A stretch of 64,000 nucleotides of DNA from Diatrype stigma (Eukaryota > Ascomycota > Sordariomycetes > Xylariales > Diatrypaceae): positions 372,001 to 436,000 of the forward strand of contig JAKJXP020000015.1 in NCBI GenBank assembly GCA_022225965.2, given 5' to 3'. Below the pieces are notes generated by a model. That model searched no databases, was not told where the DNA came from, and saw nothing but the letters and a program-made list of their open reading frames with translations. This document shows, piece after piece, positions 11,078-22,420 of the stretch; the stretch's first letter is position 1, and the number at the start of each line of letters is the position of its first letter. A program made the position numbers and the translations under genes.

Positions 11078-13780
11078 ATGGCGCCTTCAAAGGCCCAGCC
11101 GCCCCAGGCCAAGCCTAAGACCGCTTCCGGACATAATGCGAAGAAGCCGACGGCCTACGCTTCGGGCACTGCTCGCCCTGTTGTACTCCCGGCCATTCCT
11201 CTGCCCATGATCCAGCGACAGTCGATCAAGGCCTCTAAGGCCCCCACCAACACCAATACCAACACCGGCACTGACGCAAAAAAGCATACCCCTGCCAACA
11301 ATTCCTCAAACGGTTTCCCTGCGGCCTCCCTCGACGCGGCGCTGATCGATCAGGCGGTTTCACCGGACACTGCAAAGGGTGCTCAAGAGGTGAAGGGTCA
11401 GCATATGCAGTCAGCCAAGCCCTCTGATAACGAAGTGAACGGCTCAAACGTGGAGAAGCCCGACGATGTCATCATCCAGTCCAACGCAATTCCCACCATT
11501 CCTGCCACTACCAACGGCGCAAACGCACCCTCCGGACATGTTCAGGCCCCGCTTAATGGCCATGGCACGAACGGGTTTACTTCTCCCTCCCAGCGAACGG
11601 CCACTGGTTTTTCAGCATCTGCTGCGCCGCCCAATGCAAAGGTTGAGTCAAACACTGCCGATTCTACCTCTACCTCTGCTGTAGACATCAATGCAGGTAA
11701 GGATGTGCTGCCCAGGCGATTGCAAACATCTGACCTAGAGTGCAAACACTTACAAATCTTCATAGACGCTCACCATGCCCGGTCCTATACCACCCAGGCT
11801 GAACCTGTCATTTCTCCCCGCCGAACTGACCAGCCCCACGTTCTCAACCCTCAGATGCACCCACCTCATCAGCGACAAGCTATCGATCGACGTCCCGATC
11901 CTCCAGCCTTCCACCCAAGTGCCCATATGCCACCCCAACGCATGAGCAATGGAGGAGGAGGCATCATGTTCGGGGGGCTTCCTGAGTCGCACACTCCTTC
12001 GCCTGCCCATCCTGGCGCTTTTATGCCGCCTCCCCCGATGCCGGTCAATGGTGAGAACCCTAACTTCGCTCATATGAATGGCCATCATCATGGCCCTTCG
12101 AACGGCAACGGGTTTCCCGTCACTGCCCCGGCGCCTATCAATACCCAGTTCAATACTGATCTGGTCGGGGGCCCGGTCTCGAGCATCGATGCGTATGGCC
12201 CACCTTCGGCTCACGGCCTCCAAGGTGGCCCTTTTGAGGTCTTTCCTCCTGGTGCCACCCGGTACGGCCCTCCAACTCCGCATAGCTTCCACGGGTCGCA
12301 CGCATCAGGTGAGCCCAACGGCATGGATAGCGGCCCTCCCCCTTTCCCACCCAACAATATGCATTACCTGGGCCCTAGCCACCAAGAATATCTAGCCGGA
12401 CGCCATCAACATCCCAACCAGCAGCATCACATGCCTGGTCCGTTTCCGCCGTTTCTCCCTTCCGAGGCTTTTGCCAGACGCCACTCGAATCATGTTGATA
12501 GGGACCTGATGGATAATCTCTCGTATTTCCGGAACCAGTTCGATAACGGAGAGCTTGCCGATTGTGTGCTAGAGTTGGTATCCACCGGGGGCCATCACCA
12601 TCGTGTCAAAATTACCGGTCACAAGCTCATCTTCGCACAGAGCCGGGCCCTGAAGCACTACATCATGTCTGCACGAACTACCGATAGCTCGGGTTCTCAT
12701 ACCATCACTATCGAGTCCGACGATGCTTACCTGCGTTCCGATGCATGGTGGATGGCTGTTCAACGGCTATACTTACATCCACTCCTGAACGTCCCTCCTA
12801 TGGTCAGCAACGCAGTCAATGGCATAGACTTTGCTGGCGATAAGATTGATCGATTCGAATTCTGCCTGGGATATGCTGCTGCCGGTCATCTTCTCGAGAT
12901 GCAGGACGTTCTAGTCCGGGGTCTACAGATGTCTGCTGATCACCTGAACTGGGCTACGGTAGAGATTGCTCTCGGCTTCGTACTCGAGGGGACCAGCGAG
13001 CGACACACTGACTGTAGCGTCGAGCAGGACGGAACGAGCGTGTCTTTTGTAGACTTGGAGTATGGCTATGGACGTGAGACTGTAATCCTGATGGAAGCCA
13101 TCGTGAACTTCCTTATTAACGCTTTCCCACCGAACTTCGAACTTGACGCCAGTGTTTCCGACCCCGCCAATTTTGCTCGCATTCCGGCCGTTCCTAATCC
13201 TCCAGCTGTGACCTCTCCACGTGGTAGTTTCCCGCCCGCTATTGCTAGAGGTAGCAACCTGCTTAACGACGGAAAGCCTGTTCGGCTGGGAAGCATCAAG
13301 TTTGGTGACCTGCCAGCGGCATTCCCAGAAGATAACCCAGCGCCTCGACGAGAGCCAGCCGAGTGCTCGCCTACGCTTTCTCGCATTCTTCTCAACCTGC
13401 CATTTGATGAACTACGCGCTGTTCTGACATCTGAGAGCAGCGGTGTTTCTGGCTGGAACACGGCTCAAGATCGATACCACGCTGTGACTAAAGTGGTAAA
13501 TGCCAGAGAGTCTCGGCGTCTGAGAGCAGTCGAAGCGATTCGTGCTGGGTATGTACCCAACGCCCTGGAGCTTCAGAAGCGGCTCTCTGCTCAGCGACGT
13601 CATGCGGTCGTCGAGCCCTGGGATGTCCTGAACTGGCAAGAGCAGGTCCTCCAACCCAGAGGGGCTGAAATCCCTCGATTGGTGCGAAAGTGGGTTCCTC
13701 AATTCACAGCACCTCCCGAGAGAGACCTACAGCGACAGCCCCCCGCGCCAGCCTACAATGTTCCTGAGTCCATGGTCTAG
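11078..13780 (+). CDS. BTB/POZ-like domain protein with long proline- and histidine-rich N-terminus
   Basis: The start MAPSKAQPPQAK is the first ATG in frame. Unspliced it gives 900 aa; a 69-nt in-frame segment (11697-11765) has GTAAGG and CATAG ends with a CTGAC branch site and is probably an intron, giving 877 aa. Residues 1-450 are low-complexity (Pro, Asn, Gly, His, Ala). Around residues 455-560 a segment with NGELADCVLEL, HRVKITGHKLIFAQSR and ALKHYIMSA resembles a BTB/POZ fold, in which strand and helix order fit a protein-interaction domain. The C-terminal third is mostly helical, with RESRRLRAVEAIRAGYVP, and no recognised domain. I know similar architectures only as uncharacterised fungal proteins. 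BTB proteins often serve as ubiquitin-ligase adaptors or transcription cofactors, but nothing here decides between those. Confidence 0.75.
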   Translation: MAPSKAQPPQAKPKTASGHNAKKPTAYASGTARPVVLPAIPLPMIQRQSIKASKAPTNTNTNTGTDAKKHTPANNSSNGFPAASLDAALIDQAVSPDTAKGAQEVKGQHMQSAKPSDNEVNGSNVEKPDDVIIQSNAIPTIPATTNGANAPSGHVQAPLNGHGTNGFTSPSQRTATGFSASAAPPNAKVESNTADSTSTSAVDINAGKDVLPRRLQTSDLECKHLQIFIDAHHARSYTTQAEPVISPRRTDQPHVLNPQMHPPHQRQAIDRRPDPPAFHPSAHMPPQRMSNGGGGIMFGGLPESHTPSPAHPGAFMPPPPMPVNGENPNFAHMNGHHHGPSNGNGFPVTAPAPINTQFNTDLVGGPVSSIDAYGPPSAHGLQGGPFEVFPPGATRYGPPTPHSFHGSHASGEPNGMDSGPPPFPPNNMHYLGPSHQEYLAGRHQHPNQQHHMPGPFPPFLPSEAFARRHSNHVDRDLMDNLSYFRNQFDNGELADCVLELVSTGGHHHRVKITGHKLIFAQSRALKHYIMSARTTDSSGSHTITIESDDAYLRSDAWWMAVQRLYLHPLLNVPPMVSNAVNGIDFAGDKIDRFEFCLGYAAAGHLLEMQDVLVRGLQMSADHLNWATVEIALGFVLEGTSERHTDCSVEQDGTSVSFVDLEYGYGRETVILMEAIVNFLINAFPPNFELDASVSDPANFARIPAVPNPPAVTSPRGSFPPAIARGSNLLNDGKPVRLGSIKFGDLPAAFPEDNPAPRREPAECSPTLSRILLNLPFDELRAVLTSESSGVSGWNTAQDRYHAVTKVVNARESRRLRAVEAIRAGYVPNALELQKRLSAQRRHAVVEPWDVLNWQEQVLQPRGAEIPRLVRKWVPQFTAPPERDLQRQPPAPAYNVPESMV

Positions 13781-14677
13781 CTGGCTGGCTTGGGAGGAGG
13801 CGCCACGCGCTCACGATTCGATGATTGCGTTGCTTGGTCTCGCGGAGCAGCCCCTTCAGTATTGCACGACATAATGGCATCACGGCATTGATTTTCCATA
13901 TCGATTCTTTGCGGGCATTGCGTTTGGTGTTGGCGTGTTTTTCATCCCCCCTGCTTTCTTTTTTTTCGTGGACATACTTGCTTTTGAAGGGCTTCGGATT
14001 ACCACTTATGCCGCCTTCCAAATGAGCCCTACACTAGGTACTCATTTGGTCCATACGGTATTAGGGAACGGTTATTAAAAGAAAAGGTTGCAACCAGTGT
14101 TTACGGTTGCGGAGGGATCATGATACAGGAAAAATGATAAAAGTTTTAGACGATGCGGTTTTGATGTCACTGTGGACGTGGACCCCTTGGTTAGCGGTAT
14201 GTTCCGTTACGACGTCATTCATACAAACACATAATACCCCTTGATTGTTTTTGAGACGGACGACCAAGAGCATGATGTGGATCGGAGTTTCGGAGCCTGC
14301 ATGAAAGAGCGGCGGGTGTCGTGAGGAAGCCGTGAGGGTGACTTCCTGGCTTACAGGTCCGGTGGATAGACCTATGATTAGGGTAGATAGCGGCTAGACG
14401 TCTCTCACGGATGGCTTTAGGTTGATTCAGGATGCATGGCGACTTGCAGGGTAGTCCGTTGTTGCCCGGAGACGAATGGTTTCTGTTCCTGGTTCCGGAG
14501 TGTCTTCTCCAGTCCCGTAGATACCTAGGCTAAAGAATCCCGACAAAAGTTTTTGCTGTACTGCTGCGCCTTATTTCCAACGTGATGCTGGGTAATCAAT
14601 CTCTACTAGGAAAGAGCTGCTACACGCTTTATAAATTTGAATGCAATGACATATATAACTAACCAACGACATGTAAT

Positions 14678-14679
<2 letters not shown>
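13781..14679. other. Intergenic, 3' region of the BTB-like gene
   Basis: No gene seen. Two antisense and sense short frames at 13704-14025 are chance. Confidence 0.5.

Positions 14680-14727
<48 letters not shown>
14680..14727 (+). repeat. Uninterrupted run of 48 G
   Basis: Perfect poly-G on the plus strand between convergent genes. It can form G-quadruplexes; its exact length is likely unreliable in any assembly. Confidence 0.9.
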
Positions 14728-14729
<2 letters not shown>

Positions 14730-14961
14730 TACTAGTTAAGACTTCGTGTCGCCTTCAGAAGACAAGTATGAAGTGTTTCGGTGACATTTTTGATTCGGAA
14801 GGGTTTGATGTCTAGTCGAAGGAGTCGAAGAGCTCTGCTTGTATACCCAAGGTGTGCGAAGCTGCTAGGTAGTAGATGATCTGCTAGTACAAGCTTTTCT
14901 ATCTAGGTCCTACCTGTATTGGCAATACTTCAGTTGCTGGGAAGTGGCATCTACGCCGTTA
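14728..14961. other. Short intergenic stretch after the poly-G
   Basis: Nothing recognised; 3' flank of the minus-strand gene that follows. Confidence 0.5.
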
Positions 14962-15777
14962 TTAACTTCTAAGAAACTGTTGTATTCGGAAGTTCATATC
15001 GTCAACCGAGAGGTGCAGTTCGTTCTCGGTCGGGATCTGGAATGGCTTTATCATAAATCTCGCGCTATTTCCAGCATTGTCGAGGAGCGACTCATTGAGC
15101 TGGTGACTGATCAGGCGTAGTATTGGCTCGAAGAATGGATTTCGCGTTATTCTGCGCTGAAACCCCCATACGATTCCTACATCGAACGTAGCAAAATTTC
15201 TCGGCACCCTCCAGTATGGTCGTAGAAGGCGAATAACGTGACGTATGTCATGTCCTACTAGACATACTATCGGCCGAGGGCCTTGCAACGCCCGGAAAGT
15301 GCTATCCAACCAGGGACCGACGTCGATCTCGGGTATGACTTCAGTCTCGCCTGTTCTGAATATTACGGTTGTCCGCTCCCTTGATGGAGGGATTTGTTCA
15401 ATCTGACAAAAAAGGGAATGTGGTTGGAATGAGTCATGGAAATTCCAACCAGTAATGCCAATCTGGCTGATCTTGGCCTCATCGTCGGTACAGGCAAGGA
15501 GGTGGATGGCAATGAATTCGACATTTCCATCTTCGGCCTTTTTCCAGATGTCGTCCAGTTCCATGCGTCGTGCATCATTGAATTCGAAGCTGCGAAGATG
15601 TCTACCGAAAGCAGAAACCCATAGGATCGGGAATTTTGCGAGCATACTGAGCTCGGCAGCAAGGTTTGCTACGGGGCGAACAATTCGAAGCAACGAGGAA
15701 TATATCCAGCCTTGTGTGAAGCCAGATATTGACTTAGTGACCTGGCTCATCATGCTGCTATTGCGCAATCCTGGCAT
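14962..15777 (-). CDS. Gfd2/YDR514C-like domain protein (RNase H-like 3'-5' exonuclease fold, probably inactive)
   Basis: Single exon, 271 aa. The central part (about residues 85-205) follows the order of the Gfd2/YDR514C C-terminal domain: a hydrophobic strand VEFIAIHLL, then KISQIGITGWN, a long arm ending RTGETEVIPEID, and RPIVCLVGHDIRHVIRLL. In active relatives the first strand carries an Asp that, with the Asp of GHD, binds metal. Here that strand reads AIHLL and lacks an acidic residue, so catalysis is doubtful. The C-terminal part resembles the family's last helices. The N-terminal 80 residues have no clear match. Family call is from pattern memory only. The gene ends near the 48-G run and converges on the BTB-like gene. 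Confidence 0.55.
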   Translation of the reverse strand: MPGLRNSSMMSQVTKSISGFTQGWIYSSLLRIVRPVANLAAELSMLAKFPILWVSAFGRHLRSFEFNDARRMELDDIWKKAEDGNVEFIAIHLLACTDDEAKISQIGITGWNFHDSFQPHSLFCQIEQIPPSRERTTVIFRTGETEVIPEIDVGPWLDSTFRALQGPRPIVCLVGHDIRHVIRLLRPYWRVPRNFATFDVGIVWGFQRRITRNPFFEPILRLISHQLNESLLDNAGNSARFMIKPFQIPTENELHLSVDDMNFRIQQFLRS

Positions 15778-16480
15778 TGTGAGTGGGTAAGCGTGCGTGC
15801 GGGTGTGATGAGTGTTCGTGATGATGGTGGTAGTGATGTTGGTGATAGTAGTGACGAGATCTTCATTATGAAGGGGTTACCGCCTTAAATAGAAGGATTC
15901 TGTTGAGCAAGCTCATATTTGATTTACAAGCAAGTTGTTCCATGGAAAGAGTCTGTTCGGCTGTCCTTGAACGACCATGCTGATGACCTCCTTTGAGGGT
16001 TCGACGACCACAAAGCAAGCCGAATCCGTGTGCCAAGTCAAGATATTTTAAGAGAACTATTCGCTTCGACCAATGACTTGTCGAACAATGCAATTGTCCG
16101 CAATGACTGGCACAACATTCTCCATGGGACAAAACTTATGGTCGCTAAATTTAGTGAAGTATGTCTCACCTGTGGCGGCAAATGTAAGGCATTGAGTGGA
16201 TGTAGTTAGCGAGGGTATGTTTACGGGATAATATGCAATAACCAAGCTCCCCCAGGCCCCTGCCCCCGCGCTAATCTCCACCTGTCCCCTGCAACCTGTT
16301 CTTAGAGGCGCCTGCCTCAACTGACATCTCGGCTGGAGTGAAATCTTATGCGCTGTTTGGTTTGTCCAATATCATGGCAACCTACAACATCATCCCCCGA
16401 GCTTCTTACACTCATCGTGAGAGGCTCATTGCATCGCGTGGTGGCACATGCTGGTGCTAGCAGTGCCTGCCCCGGCCTGA
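15778..16480. other. Intergenic, divergent promoters
   Basis: Lies between the Gfd2-like gene and the C2H2 regulator, which diverge. GTG-rich repeat just upstream of the former (15780-15850). No gene seen; the minus-strand frames here look spurious. Confidence 0.5.
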
Positions 16481-19283
16481 ATGGCGACCCAACCGCAACA
16501 ACAATCCTCATCATCGCCCGGCGCGGGCGCGGGCGCGGGTGTTGGCGCTTACAAACGCGCCAGTCGCAAAGGCGCGCCCCGGAGATTCCCCTGCACCTGG
16601 CCGGGATGCGATAAGATTTACTCGAGAGCTGAGCATCTCCAAAGACATCAATTGAATCGTACGTAAGGGGCTTTGATTATGTATATCTATTACATCTATA
16701 AGATCTATGAGATGAGATCTATGAAATGCAAGATCTTCGGGCCCGCTTAATGGGCCTGTTCTGTCCTGGCCTGCATGAGAATGAGACAATGATGGCTAAT
16801 ACATCATCGACACCCTGAACGTAGATGAGCCCAAGGAGATCTACAAGTGCGATGTGCCGGACTGCAACCAGATGTTCGTCCGCCCGGACTTGCTGACACG
16901 GCACAAGCGGCGTCACTCTGCTTCATATGTCCCGAGGAACCGCGCGAGCAGCTTCAGCTTGCCTTCCAAGGATTCGTCGCTGGGAAATGCGTCAGCAATA
17001 ACATCGCCAACCGCTGTGGACGCGGAGAATCCAAGGCCGCCGAACTTAGCAGCTAGCGCACCTCGTAATGCGTCTGTTCTTTTAGCATCAGGATCGCCAA
17101 CGCAGCTTCATCAGCCATCGTTGACTGCGACTCTGCCTAGTCCGATCACACAAGGCGCTCCCTGGACACCCTCTTCATTAGATGGCGTCAATGTTGTCCG
17201 CCCGAAGCCGTCTTTCTACACCAGCCGTGATAATGCAGCGATGCATGATCAGTCGAGCTTTGCTCCATTTCCTGGTGTTCAAGTGCCATCTGGCAGTGAT
17301 CTAGAACCGGGAAATTTCGCCATGTGGCTTTTCGAGTCACGGCAGAATACCGGCGACTTCAGCATGATGAACGGCCTTTTCCAAGAGGGAGGGCTGGAAT
17401 CCCCTTTCAACAACACCCTTCATTACGACCAGGAATCGCTCGCGAGTGGAAGATCTCAGATCACCTTGACCCCACCACAGCTCTCCGACGTGGCAGATAA
17501 TCTTTTATCCGAATTTCGCCGACAGGAAATCTTGAGATGGGTAAGATTATTCAGGCAAAAACAAACTCGATCGGATCCCGTTTTAGATAATGTCTTGCGG
17601 GAAGTCGGCGGGGATATTCCCGGTCTTAATTTGGAGTTGATGCGTAACTGTATACATCAGTACTGGAACATCGTATCCCCTCGTATGCCGATCGTTCATG
17701 AACCGACGTTCTCTCCCAGCCGGTGTTCCATTTACCTCCTTATGGTGATCATCGCACTCGGCGCGGCACAGATCTGTAACCAGGACCCTACTGGACAGAT
17801 GGAAGGTTATGGAGCTTTTGCTAATTTGATCATATGGAATGTCCGATCCGAGATACTGAATACCGAGAATGCGTCGCCGCCGGTGGACTTGTGGGTAGCA
17901 CAAGCACTGCTATTACTGGAATTCTACGAAAAGATGTATTCGTCTCGAAAGCTGCACGAGAGGGCTCATATATACCACCCCTTAACACTTAACTTGTTGC
18001 GGCGTGGCAGCCCTCTCATTGGCGGGGCCGGCTCAGAATCACCACCAGATGAACAGAATGGCGAGGAGCATCCGGCGACCTCTGACGCGCGAACTTCCTG
18101 GACGCGCTGGGCAGATACCGAAGCCATGCATCGGGTGGTTTTCGCTGCTTTCATGATGGACATTATCCATGCTGCTATGTTTGGACATGCAGCCGACATG
18201 GCGCCTCATGAGATTCGTCTACCTTTGCCTTGCGACGATGACTTATGGTCAGCCTCCAGTCCCGAGAACCTTCGCCAGAGGGAGTCTAGTTTCAGGTTCT
18301 ACGGCTGGAAACCAGTATCCTTCCTGGACGGCCTGAAAAATGCCATCCACGGAAGGGAAGTGAGAACACATTCGTTCGGCCGGATGATTATAATGTGCGG
18401 TCTTCTAAGTGTTGGCTGGCATCTGCGCCATCGTGAAACGCATCTCAAATGGCTAGAAACCTCGTCCAACTCGGCTGACACAAGAGAGAAGTGGTGTGGA
18501 ATGCTACTGAAAGCCTTCGACGACTGGAAGAGCAGCTTTGATCAAGCAATGGGCACAATCGACTCGGAATCCAGCGGACATGGTCACATATCGAGATCTA
18601 ATGGGCTGGTCCAGAGTGCCGCGGTGCTGTATCACCTGGCTCACATCAGTCTATACATCGACATTGTCGACTGCCAGGTCTTCGCCAGGGCAACGCGCTT
18701 ACTAGGTCGGAAGGTCTCTACAAGAGACTATACTAACGTAGTCGCACGAATGAGAGCATGGGCAGGCCAACTTTCAACCCGCCATGCAATCCTCCACGCT
18801 TTCCGACTGCTCTATCGGGTCTTAGTCGACCCGCGTCAAACGCGGATGACCAACCACCAAAATTCCGGGAGCGTCTACGGCATCCAGTATTCGTGCCGCG
18901 ACGATCCAGACCCCCACCGACCCTGGGTCGTGTACTACGCCACGCTGTCCATCTGGTCCTTTGTCCGGGCGCTAAACAAAGCCTCGACTTCGGTCTCGTC
19001 CTCGAACACGAGCGCAGATGCAAACGCAGGTAGATCCCGTCAATTTTTGACGTCTGCTCCGCCTGCGCAGCAGCACGCTCCAGGGGGTATCCACGAATAC
19101 CTGTCTAACGTGGCGAAGCTCACCGAACTCGACGTCGGCACAGCGAGGACCTTGGCCGACGGTCTGCCCGAACTACTGATGGCGATTGGCGCTTTGTCTT
19201 CCGAGTCACATTCCGAGATCCTTCAAGAGGCGCATGGACGGCTGGAGGTCTGTAGGGAGATGCTTGACACGGGGGCGCCTTAA
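16481..19283 (+). CDS. C2H2 zinc-finger transcription factor with fungal-specific regulatory domain
   Basis: Two exons, 16481-16658 and 16825-19283, giving 878 aa. Two C2H2 fingers: C38, C43, H56, H60, then C68, C73, H86, H90. The codon for H60 is split by the intron (C|AT), so the first finger is complete only after splicing. A basic stretch RHKRRH ends finger two. Residues 250-600 match the fungal transcription factor regulatory domain: MRNCIHQYWNIVSPRMPIVH, LLMVIIALGAAQ, DLWVAQALLLLEFYEKM. This two-finger plus middle-homology layout is common in ascomycete regulators of metabolism and development. No target can be inferred, and the neighbours do not form a cluster. The intron is long for this window (166 nt). 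Start chosen at the ATG giving a Gln/Ser-rich and Gly/Ala-rich lead. Confidence 0.85.
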
Positions 19284-20393
19284 ACAACAAAGGGGGCTAC
19301 TTCGAAGTCCTTCATCGCCCCCACCAACCACCCTTTATCCTAACCCCCGAGCCCTCCCAAGCTCAGTGCCAGACCACGATCATCCACAATGCATTCGCCG
19401 TCGTACCCTCGAAATTTTTGTCCGCCCTAGTATGTGTTCTAGTAACCACTACTACTACACCGAATCACAATGATTCGAGGCGCAGATAATGACTAGCTCA
19501 ACGTATGTAGCACTCGCCCCCCACATTCTTCTTCCACCCCCTACGTTGTATCGTATATGTAACCATGAAGTTCAATAATAGACAACCTGTATTGACGAAC
19601 TTTCGTCTTAGCCATCGTCTCTCAAGCATCGAGTCCCAGAAAATATGTCTCAGCGAGACTTTTAGATTATTACATGTTATATAGGTCATGAGGGAAGGAA
19701 TCTAGTCTCCTCTGTTGAACGCTAATAATCACGAAGGAGGGGTCTATGTCAGGGGTAAAGTTGAGATTGGCCTCTATGATGATGCGGAAGCACACATTGT
19801 AATCGGATAGGCCTGTTTGGTATCAGGAGGTTTAACGTTGTACAAAAGTTGCTACAATTAACCTGGCTAGCTTTTTATTTGATGCTCTTCTAGCAATAAG
19901 CTCGTGTGGCTTCTTAGCCAATGCATGCGTCTAAAAACTCGTACCGGCCATATAGTCTCGATTCTCGACGAGTTAGGCCGTTTTGCTGGTATCGGTACAT
20001 AGTGAGTCTTCTAGGACATCCCTCTGGGTTCACTTCCGTTTTCTCACCTTCCAAGTGAGATTGGACTTCATTCCACTACGCCAGGCCAGAGGGTGTTTGA
20101 AAGCAGTTCGCATCACAGCTTACCAAGTGACCCAAATATCACTGAGACATGACTTCAGAGAAAGAAATCCTTTCTTGAGCAATAAAACTGCCCTAAGAAG
20201 CTCTATGCGAGTCTCAGATTTTTACATGATCTTTTCTAACCACACCATAACTTAATTTCAGTTGTTTGACTCGCCGGCGCATAGAATCCGTCAGGGATAA
20301 ATTTTGGTTTGATATCCTTCCTATGCAAATGGCGACATTGGTCAGGTACCACAAGAACGCGCTTCTAGCCACTGGCCATAGACGCATTAAACT
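19284..20393. other. Intergenic, convergent 3' ends
   Basis: Lies between the C2H2 regulator and argininosuccinate lyase, which converge. No gene or repeat recognised. Confidence 0.55.
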
Positions 20394-21925
20394 CTAAGAC
20401 AAAAGCTTCTTAATAGCTTCGATCTGCGCCAGCACCGAGCTTTTGCTCGTACCGCCCTCAGCCGACCTTCTCTCGACGCTCTTCTCGAAGTCGAAGACCT
20501 GGGCGACATCGGCCTCGAATAAGGGCGAGATCTGCTTCAAATCCTCGAGGCTGATGTCGGCGATGGAAACGCCGAGCAGCTCGCCCTTGCGGACGACGGC
20601 TCCGGCCATGTGGTGCGTCTGCCGGAACGGCACGCCCTTGAGCACCAGGTAGTCGGCGACGTCGGTGGCGAGCATGTCGTGCGTTAGGGCCGCCTTCATC
20701 TTGTCACCGTGGACCGTCAGGGAACCGATGACGCCCGCGCTGATCGTTAGGCAGTGCGAGACTGTCTTGACGCAGTCGAGGAGGGGCTCGACGGATTCCT
20801 GGAGGTCTTTGTTGTATGAAGTCGGGAGACTCTTGAGCGTGGAAAGGAAGCCGGTTGCCTGTTATTGTTTAGAATAGCCTATACCAAGATATATACCGCG
20901 CATAGGATTCTCACCTGTCCCATAACTCTACCAGCCTTGCCTCGGATAAGCTCCAAGCTGTCTGGGTTCTTCTTCTGGGGCATGAGACTGCTACCCGTGC
21001 TGTAGGCATCGGCGACCTGGACGAAGCCGAATTCCGCAGTCGAGAAGAGGATAAGATCCTCACTCAGACGACTCAGATGAGCCATCAACAAGCTCGCCCA
21101 CTGAAGGATTTCCACAACGAAGTCTCTGTCCGCCACGGCAGCAAGACTGTTCGGATGAACATGCGTGAATCCTAGATCCTTGGCAAGGAACTCCCGGTCG
21201 ATGCCGAACGGGTTTCCAGCCAACGCGCCAACACCCAGGGGGCAGGTCGCGACACCTCTCTCCTGGATACCCTCTAACCGCTGCAGATCGCCCATCAAGA
21301 AGGTCGCATGGCCAAGAAGCCAGTGCGAGAAGCGGACGGGTTGTGCGCGCTGCAGGTGGGTGTATCCCGGCATCAAGATGGGTAGCGTCTCTTTCGATTT
21401 CTCAGCGGCCACCCGGAGCAGACCCTTCAGCAGCACCTTGAGCTCGACAAGCTGTTCGCGGGCCCATAGGCGCATGTCAGTGGCAACCTGGTCGTTGCGG
21501 GAGCGGCCCGTGTGCAGCTTGCCGGCGGCCTGGGGGCCGATGAGCTCGGAGAGTCGGCGCTCGTTGGCGGTGTGTATGTCCTCGTCGGCCTTGAAGTCGA
21601 TGGGGAAGGTGCCGTCGTCCCACTCCTTAGACACCTTCTCGAAGCCGGACACGATCTGGCTCAGCTCGTCCTCGGTCAGGATGCCCAGCTTCTGCAGCCC
21701 GCGCGCGTACGTGATCGACCCCTGGATGTCGGCCTTGTTGAGCACCTTGTCGAAGGAGAGCGACTCGTTAAACTTGAACATCAGGTCGTCGATCGTGCCT
21801 GTTCATTATAGGGGGTTGGCGGGGTCATTAGCCATGGAATTGAGCAAGAGACTACGCGTACTTGGGATGAACTTACCAGTGAATCGACCACCCCAGAGGA
21901 GGGTGGAAGCCGTAGATTCTGCCAT
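20394..21925 (-). CDS. arg4: Argininosuccinate lyase
   Basis: Three exons: 21877-21925, 20915-21798 and 20394-20858, giving 465 aa, the normal family length. It splits argininosuccinate into arginine and fumarate, the last step of arginine synthesis, in the cytosol. The fumarase/ASL superfamily signature GSSLMPQKKNPD is at residues 285-296, with the catalytic Ser in the flexible loop. Other conserved blocks are LWGGRF at the start, HTGRSRNDQVATDMRLW, THLQRAQPVRFSHW and the C-terminal GVPFRQTHHMAG. All key residues are present and no frame break occurs. The frame is open upstream of the chosen ATG, but MAEST followed by LWGGRF is the usual fungal N-terminus. The name arg4 follows yeast; Neurospora calls the gene arg-10. 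Confidence 0.96.
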
Positions 21926-22420
21926 GGCGACTGCAATTGCTTCAACTCTGAGAAAAGCTTTGAGAATTGGGTGTATTGGTGAGTGTGTAAGGCTGCAGGT
22001 GGTTATAAACGTCGTCCAGTGTCTCGTCTCAGTGCATCTGCCCCGCGATAAGTACGTAATTACTTCAAGGTAAATCATCCACTTATGGTATCAGTCATTC
22101 ACTAAAAAGTTTTAGTGCGGGGTCCGATATCGCTTTAAACGAGCTCTGGGCCCCGCACATCCATGGGCAAGATAGTTCCCCCCTATTTCAAGCGGACGAC
22201 TGCGTATATCATTATATCACTATATTATACACAGTATGTTTCCCGATACCCCTGAATTGGATCATGAAGGAGAGGGATTATGTTAATTATCAATATTATC
22301 ATTGTGTGCATTCCAATACCCTTCAAAATAAAGGACTTACCTTTCCCCGTCCCTTGCCACTCCCTCCGGTCTTGACCCCGCCATCTAGGCTGCTAGGTAC
22401 CCGTACCTATTTTACCTTAC
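21926..22420. other. Intergenic, arg4 promoter side
   Basis: Upstream of argininosuccinate lyase and downstream of the small Cys-rich gene, both on the minus strand. No gene seen. Confidence 0.5.

Noticed and set aside
21165..22073. 302-codon plus-strand frame opposite arg4
   Set aside because: Antisense shadow of argininosuccinate lyase; no domain and Ser/Arg-rich content.
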